Shown one piece after another: positions 1 to 9,604 of a stretch of 64,000 bases of DNA; within the stretch, counting starts at the first letter, position 1, and each line of letters starts with the position of its first letter. The notes beneath the pieces were generated by a model. The model saw nothing but the letters and a program-made list of their open reading frames with translations, was not told where the DNA came from and searched no databases. The stretch is from contig CAWIVH010000001.1 of the NCBI GenBank assembly GCA_963839475.1, positions 434,001 to 498,000 of the forward strand. The letters run 5' to 3'. The DNA comes from CAWIVH01 sp963839475. Lineage in GTDB: Bacteria; Acidobacteriota; UBA6911. The translations under genes and the position numbers were made by a program.

Positions 1-119
1 CGGATGTCAAGTTCGTCCCCATCGACCTGGCGCTGATCGGGGTGGTCGACGAACTCGAGGTTAAGCCGGAAAAAAGTTTCGACCTGGCTCTGCGCCCGGG
101 TTGGAACAAATTCAACTAG
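1..119 (+). CDS. BMC pentamer shell protein (EutN/CcmL family), C-terminal fragment
   Basis: The window opens inside this gene. Only the last 38 codons are present, read from base 3 to the TAG at 117-119. The tail VPIDLALIGVVDELEV lines up with APVISVIVGIVDSVFLE in the next gene, so I read it as a second EutN/CcmL-type protein, which forms the pentamers that cap the vertices of bacterial microcompartment shells. The stop lies 9 bp before the next start, so the two are co-transcribed. The missing N-terminus and the shortness of the match limit confidence. Confidence 0.65.
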   Translation, partial: DVKFVPIDLALIGVVDELEVKPEKSFDLALRPGWNKFN

Positions 120-128
120 GGTTCGCGA

Positions 129-419
129 ATGATTCTCGCCAAAGTGCTTGGAACGGTCGTGACAACGATAGGATTGGGCGATTTCAAAAACCGCCGCCTG
201 CTGGTCGTGCAGCCCCTATATCTTGAAGGGGAGCAGGGTGACGAGGATTTCATAGCGCTTGACAGCACCCAGGCCGGCATCGGCGACACCGTCCTGGTCA
301 ACCGGGAGGGAAGCGGGGCGCGCCAGGTGCTTAAGAATCCGGAGGCGCCGGTTATATCCGTGATCGTCGGGATCGTGGATTCGGTATTCCTCGAGTCGCA
401 GCCCCTATTGGAAACTTAA
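129..419 (+). CDS. Bacterial microcompartment vertex protein (EutN/CcmL, BMC-P)
   Basis: This 96-residue protein has the size and pattern of the EutN/CcmL family: an N-terminal MILAKVLGTVVTT strand, a central LLVVQPL strand, an acidic stretch followed by AGIGDTVLV, and a C-terminal VIVGIVDSV strand. Family members assemble as pentamers at the vertices of protein organelles that enclose aldehyde-producing pathways. It directly follows another pentamer-like gene, so this is the downstream end of a shell operon whose enzymes lie outside the window. Its last 15 bases overlap the 3' end of the convergent phosphoesterase gene. The cargo pathway cannot be deduced from what is visible. Confidence 0.88.
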   Translation: MILAKVLGTVVTTIGLGDFKNRRLLVVQPLYLEGEQGDEDFIALDSTQAGIGDTVLVNREGSGARQVLKNPEAPVISVIVGIVDSVFLESQPLLET

Positions 420-1562
420 CCGAATCTGAAAGATCTCCGGCCGGTTTCCAATCCGCACCGGAGGCCCCCAGGTGCCAAAGCCGTTTGAAACATAGAAGTG
501 CGTCCTGCCGATCTTCTTATAGCCCCACCCGACTTCATAAATAATCCGGATAATGTAATTTACCGGCCAAAGTTGTCCCTGATGGGTGTGTCCTGAAACC
601 TGCAGGTCGGCACCGGCCTTAACCGCCTGGCTCAATTCGAAAGGTTGGTGATCCATCAAAATCACAGGAAGACTGGTATCCATGCCGGACATGATTTCCC
701 AGAGCGGCTTTCGGGCTTTGCCGGTGAATTGCCGTTTCGACCAATCCTCCCTGCCCACAATATAAAAAGATTCGTCAATTTTTATCGCGCGATCCCGCAG
801 CATCGTCACATTGTGGTCGGCCAGGTATGCGCAAGCCTCCTCGGAGCCGCCGATAAATTCATGATTCCCTGTCACGGCATAAACGCCATATTTCGATCGG
901 AGCTTCAGCAAAGCATGCCCGAGATTCTGCTTTATTACCGGGGCCAGGTCCTCGTCCACGATATCCCCCGGCAAAAGGACCAAGTCCGGCTCCAGAGCAT
1001 TGATCCGCTCAACTAACTGGTCGATCCGCGATCGCCCGACAATGGTTCCGAGGTGAATATCGGAGGCCGCAACGATATTTAGTGATTGAATTCTTCCCGC
1101 CTTTTTCTCCACCGCCAGCTCCATCGTGCGCAGGCGGGGAGCCAAAGCATTGATATGCCCCGCGATCATAAGCACGGAAACCAGCCCGATAACCGCCGCA
1201 GCAGCAACATATTTCGCCTGGCCGTAATTCACCATGATCCAGCCGGGAAATATGGGGGTAATGGCATTCACCAGGCGCAGGAAGTCGGCCAGAACCACAG
1301 CGATGAAAAAATAAAACATCGCGGCAATCCAGAATGAGCCGGTCCAAACCAGCATATCGCTCAAAGCCGAGGCCCAATACCGCTCGATGAATCGCCCGCC
1401 AATGAAGGACAGGGCAAGACACCAGAAAATCACCCCGTAGGCGCTCCGCAGAGTCGAACCTTGCGGAATGCATTGCCATCCCCGGATGAAGATGTAGTAA
1501 TTGAGCAGCCCGTAAAGCGATAGAACGATCGAAAAGAAAATGATGAAGCCAATGGTTCTCAT
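405..1562 (-). CDS. Membrane-anchored metallophosphoesterase (YkuE/YaeI-like)
   Basis: The 385-residue protein starts with four hydrophobic segments (about residues 3-25, 38-57, 65-95 and 117-138), followed by a calcineurin-like phosphoesterase domain from about residue 158. The metal ligands of the family are all visible: DIH at 168-170, GD at 199-200, GNHE at 232-235 and GHTH at 324-327. Proteins of this layout act at the membrane and are related to YkuE/YaeI, which hydrolyse phosphodiesters of lipid-type substrates; the substrate here is not evident. It stands alone, convergent with the microcompartment gene and divergent from the hydrolase at 1725. Confidence 0.85.
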   Translation of the reverse strand: MRTIGFIIFFSIVLSLYGLLNYYIFIRGWQCIPQGSTLRSAYGVIFWCLALSFIGGRFIERYWASALSDMLVWTGSFWIAAMFYFFIAVVLADFLRLVNAITPIFPGWIMVNYGQAKYVAAAAVIGLVSVLMIAGHINALAPRLRTMELAVEKKAGRIQSLNIVAASDIHLGTIVGRSRIDQLVERINALEPDLVLLPGDIVDEDLAPVIKQNLGHALLKLRSKYGVYAVTGNHEFIGGSEEACAYLADHNVTMLRDRAIKIDESFYIVGREDWSKRQFTGKARKPLWEIMSGMDTSLPVILMDHQPFELSQAVKAGADLQVSGHTHQGQLWPVNYIIRIIYEVGWGYKKIGRTHFYVSNGFGTWGPPVRIGNRPEIFQIRLSFQ

Positions 1563-1724
1563 ATCCGTGATCCTGACAAGCGCCTCAGAATCCTATCATT
1601 GTTTAACTGTAAAGATCGAAGTCGATTCCGTGCCGAGATCGGATCTGTACATGATTGGGAAGTTGAAATAGACTTCTGCCACATTGTGGAACCGCTTCCG
1701 GAAAATTCCCTATCGGGAGGAACC

Positions 1725-3134
1725 ATGTATCGAAGAATAGTCCTGTTTTTCATCCTGCTCACCCTTTGTTCTTCGCTCGCTTTGCTGCCGAAGGACGATA
1801 AAACCGATCCCCGCCTGGGAAAGGGTTCGCGCCGACCGGCCGTAAACGGCTGGATTCCCGTTCACCTTGAGGGAACGCCTTCGGAAATAGGGTTCCAGCA
1901 CGGCTATCTGCTCGCGGCCGAAATCGCTGAAATGCGCTCCGTCATGGAACTCCAGCTGCATGAAGATACGAAGAAGGACTGGTCCTTTTTCCGCAAGGAA
2001 AGTCAGACCATGATGTGGCCGCAGATCGAACGCGAATACCGCGATGAGATGACGGGCATTGTAGAAGGAGTTAATGCCAAGGGAGTCAAGCTCGACATCT
2101 GGGACGTGGTGGCCATGAACGGCTACCTCGAGTGGGGTTATTACACCAAGGTCTGGGACAAGCTGCACAAGACAAAAAAGCCGGCGAAGGTTCCCTCGGC
2201 CGAGCACTGCAGCGCTTTCGTGGCAACGGGGAGCTATACAAAAGACGGCAAAGTGATCATTGCCCACAACAATTGGACCTCCTATTTGGATGGCACCCGC
2301 TGGACGATCGCGTTCGATATCGTGCCCGCGCGGGGTTACAGGATTCTCATGGACGGGCTCCCCGGAGTCATCGCCAGCGACGACGACTTCGGCATGAACG
2401 AGGCGGGCATCATGATCACTGAAACCACCATCACCGGATTCGAGGGCTACAATCCCAAAGGCATACCGGAATTCGTCAGGGCGAGAAAAGCGATGCAGTA
2501 TGCTTCATCGATTGATGATTTCACCCGCATCATGAAAGATGGCAATAACGGAGGGTACGCCAACGACTGGCTGATCGCCGACCGGAAGACCAACGAAATC
2601 GCCAGCCTGGAACTCGGGCTGAAAAACGTGACTCTCGACCGGAAGCGGGACGGCTATTTCGTCGGCTCCAATTTCCCAATCAACCCCAAACTGGCGCAGG
2701 AGGAAACCCATTTTGATCTTAAGGATGCCGGAGTCAGCGCCAACGCGCGCAAAGCCCGATGGGAACAATTGATGGCCGAAAACAAGGGGCGTATCGACGT
2801 CGATCTGGCGCGCAAATTCCTGGCCGATCACTTCGACACGTTTCAAAAGAAAACCGAGCCCAATGAGCGCACCCTCTGCGGGCATATCGATTTGTCGCCG
2901 AGAGGATTGCCTGGTTGGCAGCCGCCGTTCGGAATCAGCGGAGCCGTACAGAACAAAATTGCCGACGCCGAAATGGCCTTGCGAATGTCCATGACCGCCG
3001 CCGCCGGGCATGCCTGCGGCATCGATTTCAAGGCCGCGGAACATTTAAAGGCGCATCCGGAATTCGGCTGGCAGAAAAAGCATTTGCGCGACATGCCAGC
3101 CCGCCCCTGGACACTGCTTGAAATATCGCGCTGA
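1725..3134 (+). CDS. Secreted Ntn-hydrolase of the phospholipase B-like / C45 type
   Basis: I chose the ATG at 1725 because GGGAGG lies 4 bp upstream and the product then begins with a clear signal peptide (MYRRIVLFFILLTLCSSLAL). The 469-residue protein has the layout of phospholipase B-like N-terminal nucleophile hydrolases: GTPSEIGFQHGYLLA near residue 50, a helical insert, then AEHCSAF with Cys162 as the likely nucleophile exposed by self-cleavage, followed by IIAHNNW and NDWLIADRKTNEIASLELG. The known family removes acyl groups from phospholipids or amides. The substrate is inferred only. No operon partner is evident. Confidence 0.78.
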   Translation: MYRRIVLFFILLTLCSSLALLPKDDKTDPRLGKGSRRPAVNGWIPVHLEGTPSEIGFQHGYLLAAEIAEMRSVMELQLHEDTKKDWSFFRKESQTMMWPQIEREYRDEMTGIVEGVNAKGVKLDIWDVVAMNGYLEWGYYTKVWDKLHKTKKPAKVPSAEHCSAFVATGSYTKDGKVIIAHNNWTSYLDGTRWTIAFDIVPARGYRILMDGLPGVIASDDDFGMNEAGIMITETTITGFEGYNPKGIPEFVRARKAMQYASSIDDFTRIMKDGNNGGYANDWLIADRKTNEIASLELGLKNVTLDRKRDGYFVGSNFPINPKLAQEETHFDLKDAGVSANARKARWEQLMAENKGRIDVDLARKFLADHFDTFQKKTEPNERTLCGHIDLSPRGLPGWQPPFGISGAVQNKIADAEMALRMSMTAAAGHACGIDFKAAEHLKAHPEFGWQKKHLRDMPARPWTLLEISR

Positions 3135-3176
3135 TCCCCATGAAGAAACGGGGACGAATCCCGAATTTCCTCCGAG

Positions 3177-6100
3177 TCAACTCCAAATCTCCGAGGACCT
3201 TGCTGGAGATTCGGTAGCCGTCTCCGTTTCTACGCCGGGATCGAACCAGCGGTAGAGTGCCGGCAGAATAAACAAGGTCGACAGCGTGGATGTAAACAAT
3301 CCTCCGACTACGACGGTGGCAAGGGGGCGTTGCACTTCCGAACCCGGGCCGGTTGCAAACACCAGCGGGATCAAACTGAACACGGTAATGGAGGCCGTCA
3401 TCAGAATCGGCCTGAGCCTCAAGGCGCTCGCATCCCGGACCGCATCATGGATACTGAGCCCTTCATGCCTCAGCTGAAGAATGCAGGATATAAGAACGAG
3501 CCCGTTTAGAACGGCGACGCCCAGCAGGGTGATGAATCCGACCGAAGCGGGAACCGACAGATACATTCGCGAAAACCAAAGGGCAAAGACGCCCCCCATC
3601 AATGCAAACGGCAGATTGAGAAACGCCAGAAACGAAAGCCGAGCGGACCTGAAAGTCAGGAAAAGCAGCACCAGGATCAGAGACACCACGAGCGGGGTGA
3701 TAATCAGAAGCCTTCGCATCGCCCGCTGCTGGTTTTCGAACTGCCCTCCCCATTCGGTCGAGTAACCCCGTGGAAGCACTACCTGACGCCGGAGTTCCCG
3801 CTGGGCTTCGGCCACAAAAGAGCCGATGTCGCGGCCGACGACATTCATTTCAATCCCCATCCGTCTCATCCCGTTGTCCCGGCTGATCTGGACTGGACCC
3901 TCCTGCAGCGAAATATCGGCCAACTGGCTCAGCGGGATGCCGATGCCGTCGCTTGTCCCGACCAGGGTGTTGGCGAGCTTATCCGGGGAATTTCGCTGAT
4001 GTTCAGGAAACCGGAGGGTAAGGTCAAAAGCCCGATTCCCCTCGTAAACCTGCGTGGCCGATTTGCCGCCGACAGCTATTTCAATAATCGTAAGCACGTC
4101 CCTGACATTCAGGCCGTAGCGCGCAATCCGGCTGCGGTCCACGCGGATGTTGATATAGGGCTGCCCGGAAACCTTCTCCACGACCATGTCCGCCGCGCCC
4201 GGAACCTGGGAAAGCACCCGCGCGATCTCATGAGTTTTCGCCTTCAGCACCTCCATATCCTCACCGAAAAGCTTGAGGATCACTTGAGCCCTTGTGCCGG
4301 CTACCAGTTCGTCGATCCTGCACTGGATGGGCTGGCTGAAGCTGAAGGTGAGCCCCGGGATGCCTTCCAGGGAATCCCGGAGTTTTTCTGTCAGCTCTTC
4401 CTTTGTGACGGCGCTCTGCCATTCCGATTTCGGCTTGAGCATACCCGTGAAACCGGTCTTCTCCACGCCCCTGGCTTCCAGGGGCAATCCGGTTCGCCCG
4501 GTTCGTGAAACGAGGGCGGTCATCTCGGGGAACGCCATCAGGCGCTTCTGGATCAACTGCGCGATCTCCAGCGCCTTGTCCAGAGAGGTTCCCGGGATGA
4601 CTTCAAAATCCATGTCGAAAGCTCCCTCGTCCATGATGGGGATGAACTCGGTGCCCAGGCGGGGCAGCCGCCAGGCCGCAGCCAGAAACAGACCGAGGAA
4701 GAGGGCAAACACCAGCAGCGGGACCTTCAGCGTCGATTCAAGGCAGTGGAGATAAAAATTGCGAATGACGTCGAGAACGCGGTTCGTCTTTTCCTCACCC
4801 GGCTGCAGAAACACAGCACAGAGCACCGGGATTATCAGAACCGAAATGAAGAGCGATGCAAAGAGCGCAATCGAAACGGTGACGGCCAGAGGGGAAAACA
4901 TTTTCCCCTCCACACCCTCGAGCGTAATGATGGGTATGAACGTAAGCGCAATGATCAGCTCGCCGAATATGCTTGGCTTTCTTACCTCCAAAACGGCTTT
5001 CAGGACCGTCGCGTATTTGCGTGACGGATCCCGCAGCGCGCCCAGGCGCCGCTGCACATTCTCCACCTGGATGATGGTTGCATCGATGATCATGCCCACG
5101 GAAATGGCCAGGCCGCCGAGTGACATCAAATTGGCCGTGAGCCCGGCATGCTTCATTACGATGGCGGTCAAAAGGATCGCCAACGGCAGAGCCGTAAGCA
5201 CCACGAAGGCCCCGCGAACGCTGCGAATCAACAGGTACAGCACGGCGACTACCAGGAAGGCGCCTTCGAAAAGGGTGCGAACAATGGTCGCGATGCTCTG
5301 CACGACAATGTCCGACCTGTCGTAATAAGGCTTGATGGTAACTCCCCCGGGCAGGAGGTTGCCGCCGTTGATGGCCGCCACCCGATCCTCGATCCGGCGG
5401 ACGACCTCAAGGCTGTTCTCCCCTTTGAGCATCATCACAATCCCGCCCACAACTTCCCCTTTTCCATCTTTGAGCGCCGCGCCTTGTCTCGGAGAGTAGT
5501 GTGATCTTACTTCGGCCACGTCCCCGACGTAGACCGGGATGGCGTGATAGGACTTGATAACAATTTTCGAAATGTCGGGCAAAGAAGCGATCAGCCCGAC
5601 ACCTCGGATGATGTACTGTTCGGCTGCGCGCTCGATAAAGCTGCCGCCGACATTTTCATTGTTGGCTTTAATCGCTTCATAAACATCGCCGATCGTCAGC
5701 TTGTATTTGAGCAGTTTTTCGCCGTCCACAACGACCTGGAATTCCTTTAGATATCCTCCGAATGAATTCACTTCATTGACGCCCGGTTCACTCTTCAGGA
5801 GCGGCGCTATCACCCAATCCTGGAGGGTCCGGAGCTCGGTCAAATAACGGATCTGATCCGAGGGGTCGGCAGGAAGGTTCCCCTCCAGTGTGTATTGATA
5901 AATTTCGCCCATCGCCGTGGCAATCGGCCCCATTTCGGTTTGGGCGCCCGGCGGGAGCTTTTCCGCAATAGCCGCGAGGCGTTCGTGCACCAACTGTCTG
6001 GAAAAATAGATGTCGCTGCCGTCATGAAAAACCAGGGTGACCACGGCCAGGCCGTACTTGGTAACCGAGCGCATCGTAACCAGTCCGGGAATCCCGCGCA

Positions 6101-6317
6101 TGGCAGTCTCCACCGGATAGGTGACAAACCGTTCGATTTCCAGAGGGGACAGCCCCGGCGATGCGCAGAGAATTTCCACCTGGACATTGGTCACATCAGG
6201 AAAAGCATCGATGGCCATGGTCCGAATGGATAAGGCGCCGAATATAACCATGCATGCGACCAGGAGGAACACCAGGATGCGGTTCCGAAGGGCTGACTCC
6301 ATCAGTTTTTCAATCAT
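3177..6317 (-). CDS. Heavy-metal efflux RND pump (CusA/CzcA family)
   Basis: This inner-membrane proton/metal antiporter is 1046 residues long, the usual size of the HME-RND family. The start at 6317 has GGAG about 7 bp upstream; a TTG five codons earlier is less likely. Visible family marks are the N-terminal helix RNRILVFLLVACMVIFGALS, the periplasmic porter region with the GYLKEFQVVVD segment, and the transmembrane-4 motif GMIIDATIIQVENV carrying the Asp/Glu of the proton relay. The final gene of a four-gene operon, it would work with the adaptor at 6381 and the TolC-like protein at 7582 to move metal out of the periplasm. I cannot assign the metal; the motif fits neither CusA nor CzcA exactly. 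Confidence 0.9.
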   Translation of the reverse strand: MIEKLMESALRNRILVFLLVACMVIFGALSIRTMAIDAFPDVTNVQVEILCASPGLSPLEIERFVTYPVETAMRGIPGLVTMRSVTKYGLAVVTLVFHDGSDIYFSRQLVHERLAAIAEKLPPGAQTEMGPIATAMGEIYQYTLEGNLPADPSDQIRYLTELRTLQDWVIAPLLKSEPGVNEVNSFGGYLKEFQVVVDGEKLLKYKLTIGDVYEAIKANNENVGGSFIERAAEQYIIRGVGLIASLPDISKIVIKSYHAIPVYVGDVAEVRSHYSPRQGAALKDGKGEVVGGIVMMLKGENSLEVVRRIEDRVAAINGGNLLPGGVTIKPYYDRSDIVVQSIATIVRTLFEGAFLVVAVLYLLIRSVRGAFVVLTALPLAILLTAIVMKHAGLTANLMSLGGLAISVGMIIDATIIQVENVQRRLGALRDPSRKYATVLKAVLEVRKPSIFGELIIALTFIPIITLEGVEGKMFSPLAVTVSIALFASLFISVLIIPVLCAVFLQPGEEKTNRVLDVIRNFYLHCLESTLKVPLLVFALFLGLFLAAAWRLPRLGTEFIPIMDEGAFDMDFEVIPGTSLDKALEIAQLIQKRLMAFPEMTALVSRTGRTGLPLEARGVEKTGFTGMLKPKSEWQSAVTKEELTEKLRDSLEGIPGLTFSFSQPIQCRIDELVAGTRAQVILKLFGEDMEVLKAKTHEIARVLSQVPGAADMVVEKVSGQPYINIRVDRSRIARYGLNVRDVLTIIEIAVGGKSATQVYEGNRAFDLTLRFPEHQRNSPDKLANTLVGTSDGIGIPLSQLADISLQEGPVQISRDNGMRRMGIEMNVVGRDIGSFVAEAQRELRRQVVLPRGYSTEWGGQFENQQRAMRRLLIITPLVVSLILVLLFLTFRSARLSFLAFLNLPFALMGGVFALWFSRMYLSVPASVGFITLLGVAVLNGLVLISCILQLRHEGLSIHDAVRDASALRLRPILMTASITVFSLIPLVFATGPGSEVQRPLATVVVGGLFTSTLSTLFILPALYRWFDPGVETETATESPARSSEIWS

Positions 6318-6380
6318 GAGATAGCTCCGCAATTCCTTTCAGTCCCGGCATACTACGGCCGGAACCGGAACCTGCAATAA

Positions 6381-7592
6381 CTATTCGGCGGCCGGCTTGC
6401 CCAGTTCCGATTTTAGGGTGAAAGCACCCTTGGTTACGTAAGTCTTGCCCGCCTCCAGACCCCGCACGATCTCGGTAAAGGCGCCGTTGTTCCGTCCGGC
6501 TGCGATGGCCCGGAGTTGAAAGGAATCCCCTTCCTGAACAAACAGGCTGGACTGCCCTTCTACAAGCACGAGCGCGTCATTGGGCACCAGGACTGCCACC
6601 TTGAGATCATCGATGACGACACGACCGCTCACAAAAAGACCCGGCCGATAGCGTCCTTCGGCATTGGGAAGAACAACACGGGCATGAATGGTCCGGTTCG
6701 TTTCCGTAGCGATCGGCTCGAGAAAATTGACCCGTGCCGCCACCTCCGCGAGCGCACCGCCAACGCTGATGATCGCTTTTTGCCCGACGCGCACGAATGG
6801 GAGGTCTTTCTGATGAATGTCCAAGTTGACCCAGACCGTGCTCAGGTCTGCGATAACGAATGCGGGGGAGTCCTCCTTTAAAACCTCACCGAGGCTGGCA
6901 TGTTTTTCGATAACCGTTGCGTCGAAGGGGGCGGTTATTTCATAAAGCACTGCCGCATTGTCCTGCCGGCTGGAGAGCTGGTTCAGATAGTCTTCGGTGA
7001 ATCCCAGGGCGCGAAGCTTCTGCTCGGCAGTGCGCAGCCCGATGTTGGCCTCTGCCAGACCGTTCTTAGCCTGGATATAATCCTGCTCTGACGAGATCTT
7101 TTTTAGCCAGAGGCGCTCCTCGCGGGCGAAATTGCTTTGTGCCAGCGTCACCCTTTCGCGGGCAGCCAACAACGTCGCCCGGCTGTCGGCCAGTTCCCGG
7201 CTTTCGAGCACCGCCATGACCTCGCCCCGCCGGACTCGCTCTCCCAGGTTTTTCCGGACCTCGCGCACGACTCCGGAAACGCGGGGGACTACGTGAGCCA
7301 CACGATCGGCGTTTAAAGCCACCTCCCCGGGGAGCACCACTTCAATCTGCAGGGTCCCAGGGCCGGCGACCGCCGTTTCGATTCCGAATTCCTTGATCTG
7401 TCGCGCCGTCAGCCGGACCGTGCCTGCCGCCGAGGGCGGCGCAGGCGGCTCGGCCTCCGTCCCTGAACGGGATTCGGTTTTCGCTGGCCGCAACGGCTGG
7501 CCATGGAATGCGGGCAGATAGAAATAGGCAATGGCTGCAACCGCGGCGGCTCCTGCAAGCACTGCCGTCAGCAACACGATCCTATTTTTCAA
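6381..7592 (-). CDS. RND efflux periplasmic adaptor (CusB/CzcB-like membrane fusion protein)
   Basis: The 403-residue protein has an N-terminal membrane anchor (MKNRIVLLTAVLAGAAAVAAIAYFY), a barrel-sandwich half-motif (VVREVRKNLGERVRRGEVMAVLES), an alpha-hairpin of heptad-type sequence around residues 145-200, a second lipoyl half (FDATVIEKHASLGEVLKEDSPAFVIADLSTVW) and beta-barrel and membrane-proximal domains. This is the periplasmic adaptor joining the pump and the outer-membrane channel. Its first 11 bases overlap the end of the TolC-like gene, so translation of the two is probably coupled. No His- or Met-rich N-terminal metal-binding extension of the CusB or CzcB type is seen. Confidence 0.9.
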   Translation of the reverse strand: MKNRIVLLTAVLAGAAAVAAIAYFYLPAFHGQPLRPAKTESRSGTEAEPPAPPSAAGTVRLTARQIKEFGIETAVAGPGTLQIEVVLPGEVALNADRVAHVVPRVSGVVREVRKNLGERVRRGEVMAVLESRELADSRATLLAARERVTLAQSNFAREERLWLKKISSEQDYIQAKNGLAEANIGLRTAEQKLRALGFTEDYLNQLSSRQDNAAVLYEITAPFDATVIEKHASLGEVLKEDSPAFVIADLSTVWVNLDIHQKDLPFVRVGQKAIISVGGALAEVAARVNFLEPIATETNRTIHARVVLPNAEGRYRPGLFVSGRVVIDDLKVAVLVPNDALVLVEGQSSLFVQEGDSFQLRAIAAGRNNGAFTEIVRGLEAGKTYVTKGAFTLKSELGKPAAE

Positions 7593-8913
7593 AGGTCATC
7601 TCCTTTTTCGAGAGGGCCGGAAATGCCTGTTTCCCGGAAGAACCGCATCGGGAAAAACGGTCGACCTCGATTGCGGCTTTGAGTCCGGAGGCAACAGCCT
7701 CGATATAACGTCTTTGCAGTTCGGTATAGGTCCTTTGGGCATCGAGGACATTCAGATAGTCGAATTTGCCATAACGGAAACCTTCTTCGACCGCAGCCAG
7801 GGCATCCTTCGCGGCGGGAAGTGCGATATCCGTCAGTTTTTTCACCTCTGACTGTGCCGCTGCGAAATCGTGGCGGAGCTGAGCGAGTTCCGCCCGAATG
7901 CGCCGTTCCACCACCAGTTTTTCGGTCTGGGATTTGTCGATGAGAATCCTGGCCTCGGCGATCGCCCCTTGTTTTTTGTCAAACCATGCCAGGGGAAGGG
8001 ATATGCCTGCGACCCAGGCCATCTGACCTTCCTGATTCAGGTGGCGCAGTCCGGCACTGATGGTCAGGTCGGGTTTCCTCGAGGCCTCCGCCTGGGCGAG
8101 TAGAGATTTGCGATAGTCGACAAAGGCGGCTGCAAGTTGAACCTCGGGAAGGGCCTCGAGACAAAGTGCTTGAGACGACGGCAGCGATGGAGGCATTCGA
8201 AAGTTGGCTTCGACTCTTTCGAAATCCGCCTGGTTTCCGCCCCAAAGGGCTGCCAGCCTGTCCTTCGCGGCGGTCAGGGCCCGGAGCTGTTTATCTTCAT
8301 CCAGTTCCGCAGAAGCCAGCGCGACCGTTGCCCGTGTCTGCTCAACTGGAGACACCTTTCCGGCCGCCACCCGTTCAAGAACGATCTGGTGGGATTGCAG
8401 GGCCAGTCGGGTTGAATGTCTCTGGTTGCCGAGCCGTTCCTGGCAGGCCAGTACATCAGCGAAAGCTAGAGCCGCTATCGTAAGAAGTTCCGCCTGCTTG
8501 ACCGCCAGCGATTTGCCGGCGAGGGATTTTCCCAGTTCCTCAACCTGTACCCGGAGGGCACGCTTCCCTCCAAGTTCGAAGCGCTGGCTCAGCTGAAGAG
8601 TGCTTTCTGCGGAACTGAATGGGCCCGGCCCGCCCACAGCCGCAAAATTCTCAGCCGTGGCAATGACTTCAGGATTGGGCTTAACTCCAGCCTGAAGGAT
8701 GCGCGCCGAGGCTGCCGAAATTTCCATCTCGGATGCGGCCAGTTCCGGATTTCGTTCAAAGATGCGTGAAATTGCCTGCTCGAGCGTGATTGATTCGACC
8801 GGAGGCGGCCGATCGGCGCCCATGCTTTGCCGGCCCGTGGCCGAAAAGGATATGGAAAAAAGAACCAGCACCACGCCGGACCAGACTGGAAGACTGATTA
8901 ACTTGTTGATCAT
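7582..8913 (-). CDS. TolC-like outer membrane efflux protein (CusC/CzcC-like)
   Basis: I place the start at 8913, where GGAG sits 6 bp upstream and a signal peptide follows (MINKLISLPVWSGVVLVLFSISFSATG). The 443-residue protein has two repeated outer membrane efflux domains: the first with ITLEQAISRIFERNPELAASEMEIS and the second with AEARILIDKSQTEKLVVERR and VEEGFRYGKFDYLNVLDAQRTYTELQRRYIEA, the latter a strong family signature. It would form the trimeric outer-membrane channel for the RND pump encoded downstream in the same operon. Confidence 0.9.
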   Translation of the reverse strand: MINKLISLPVWSGVVLVLFSISFSATGRQSMGADRPPPVESITLEQAISRIFERNPELAASEMEISAASARILQAGVKPNPEVIATAENFAAVGGPGPFSSAESTLQLSQRFELGGKRALRVQVEELGKSLAGKSLAVKQAELLTIAALAFADVLACQERLGNQRHSTRLALQSHQIVLERVAAGKVSPVEQTRATVALASAELDEDKQLRALTAAKDRLAALWGGNQADFERVEANFRMPPSLPSSQALCLEALPEVQLAAAFVDYRKSLLAQAEASRKPDLTISAGLRHLNQEGQMAWVAGISLPLAWFDKKQGAIAEARILIDKSQTEKLVVERRIRAELAQLRHDFAAAQSEVKKLTDIALPAAKDALAAVEEGFRYGKFDYLNVLDAQRTYTELQRRYIEAVASGLKAAIEVDRFSRCGSSGKQAFPALSKKEMTFEK

Positions 8914-9036
8914 GGAAGCTCCGAAAATAGCCTCTTGCCGGCAGCCTTGATTGGGGCCAATCCCCTGCCCTGGAGGGAACAGGAAGGCCGGCAATTGCCC
9001 TTGAAGAACTCGCGTGCGGCAGATCAGAGGTCGGAT

Positions 9037-9459
9037 CTAAATGCGGAGAATGCCCCGCGTGGTAACAAGGTGCGCAGGAGAGACGCCCTCCCCGGCGCGG
9101 GACATGCGGATATCGTACGGCAATTCGGACCGGGTCATCGCTTGTCGTGGGATTATCAGATCATGCGCGGCTTGCAGCAACGGTGCCGAATAATCCGCGC
9201 ATGCTTTGATGCCTGCCGCGCTCTCAAGCATGAGGTCGGTGCAGGTGTCCATTGGACGCGGGAATCCGGTCAGAGTAGAGTTGCCGGAGTTGTTTCCGGC
9301 CGTTGAGGGACGCTCGCCAGAGTTTTCGTGGCATGGGTCCTGGCCAAGGATTTCGATAAGGCAACTCCCGTCCTGGGGAATGCACTCCACCAGCAGCGGC
9401 GCGGTCAGGAAGCCGTGCATAAAAACGAAAATCGGGATCAATACTCTCATCCAAGCCAT
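9037..9459 (-). CDS. Small exported Cys-containing protein heading the metal-efflux operon
   Basis: The 140-residue product begins with a signal-peptide-like stretch (MAWMRVLIPIFVFMHGFLTAPLL) and then carries ECIPQDGSCLIEI, a DPCHE segment and PMDTCTDLML, giving spaced cysteines. From memory, small periplasmic proteins with the pattern C-x(n)-DG-x-x-x-IE followed by C-x-D-hydrophobic are often encoded at the head of czc/cus-type operons and may bind metal; I could not check this. It is 123 bp upstream of the TolC-like gene on the same strand. A role in metal delivery or sensing is inference. Confidence 0.6.
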   Translation of the reverse strand: MAWMRVLIPIFVFMHGFLTAPLLVECIPQDGSCLIEILGQDPCHENSGERPSTAGNNSGNSTLTGFPRPMDTCTDLMLESAAGIKACADYSAPLLQAAHDLIIPRQAMTRSELPYDIRMSRAGEGVSPAHLVTTRGILRI

Positions 9460-9604
9460 AGGGACCTGCCAAAACCGGCGGTGACAGCGTATTCAGACCA
9501 ACCTTCGGTGTCAAGTAGGAGATGTTTCCACCTATGGGTGTGAAATCTCGCGTCAGCCATGATAGCTTTATGGAGAATGACCGGGTTAGGAAAGGATATG
9601 GGAG

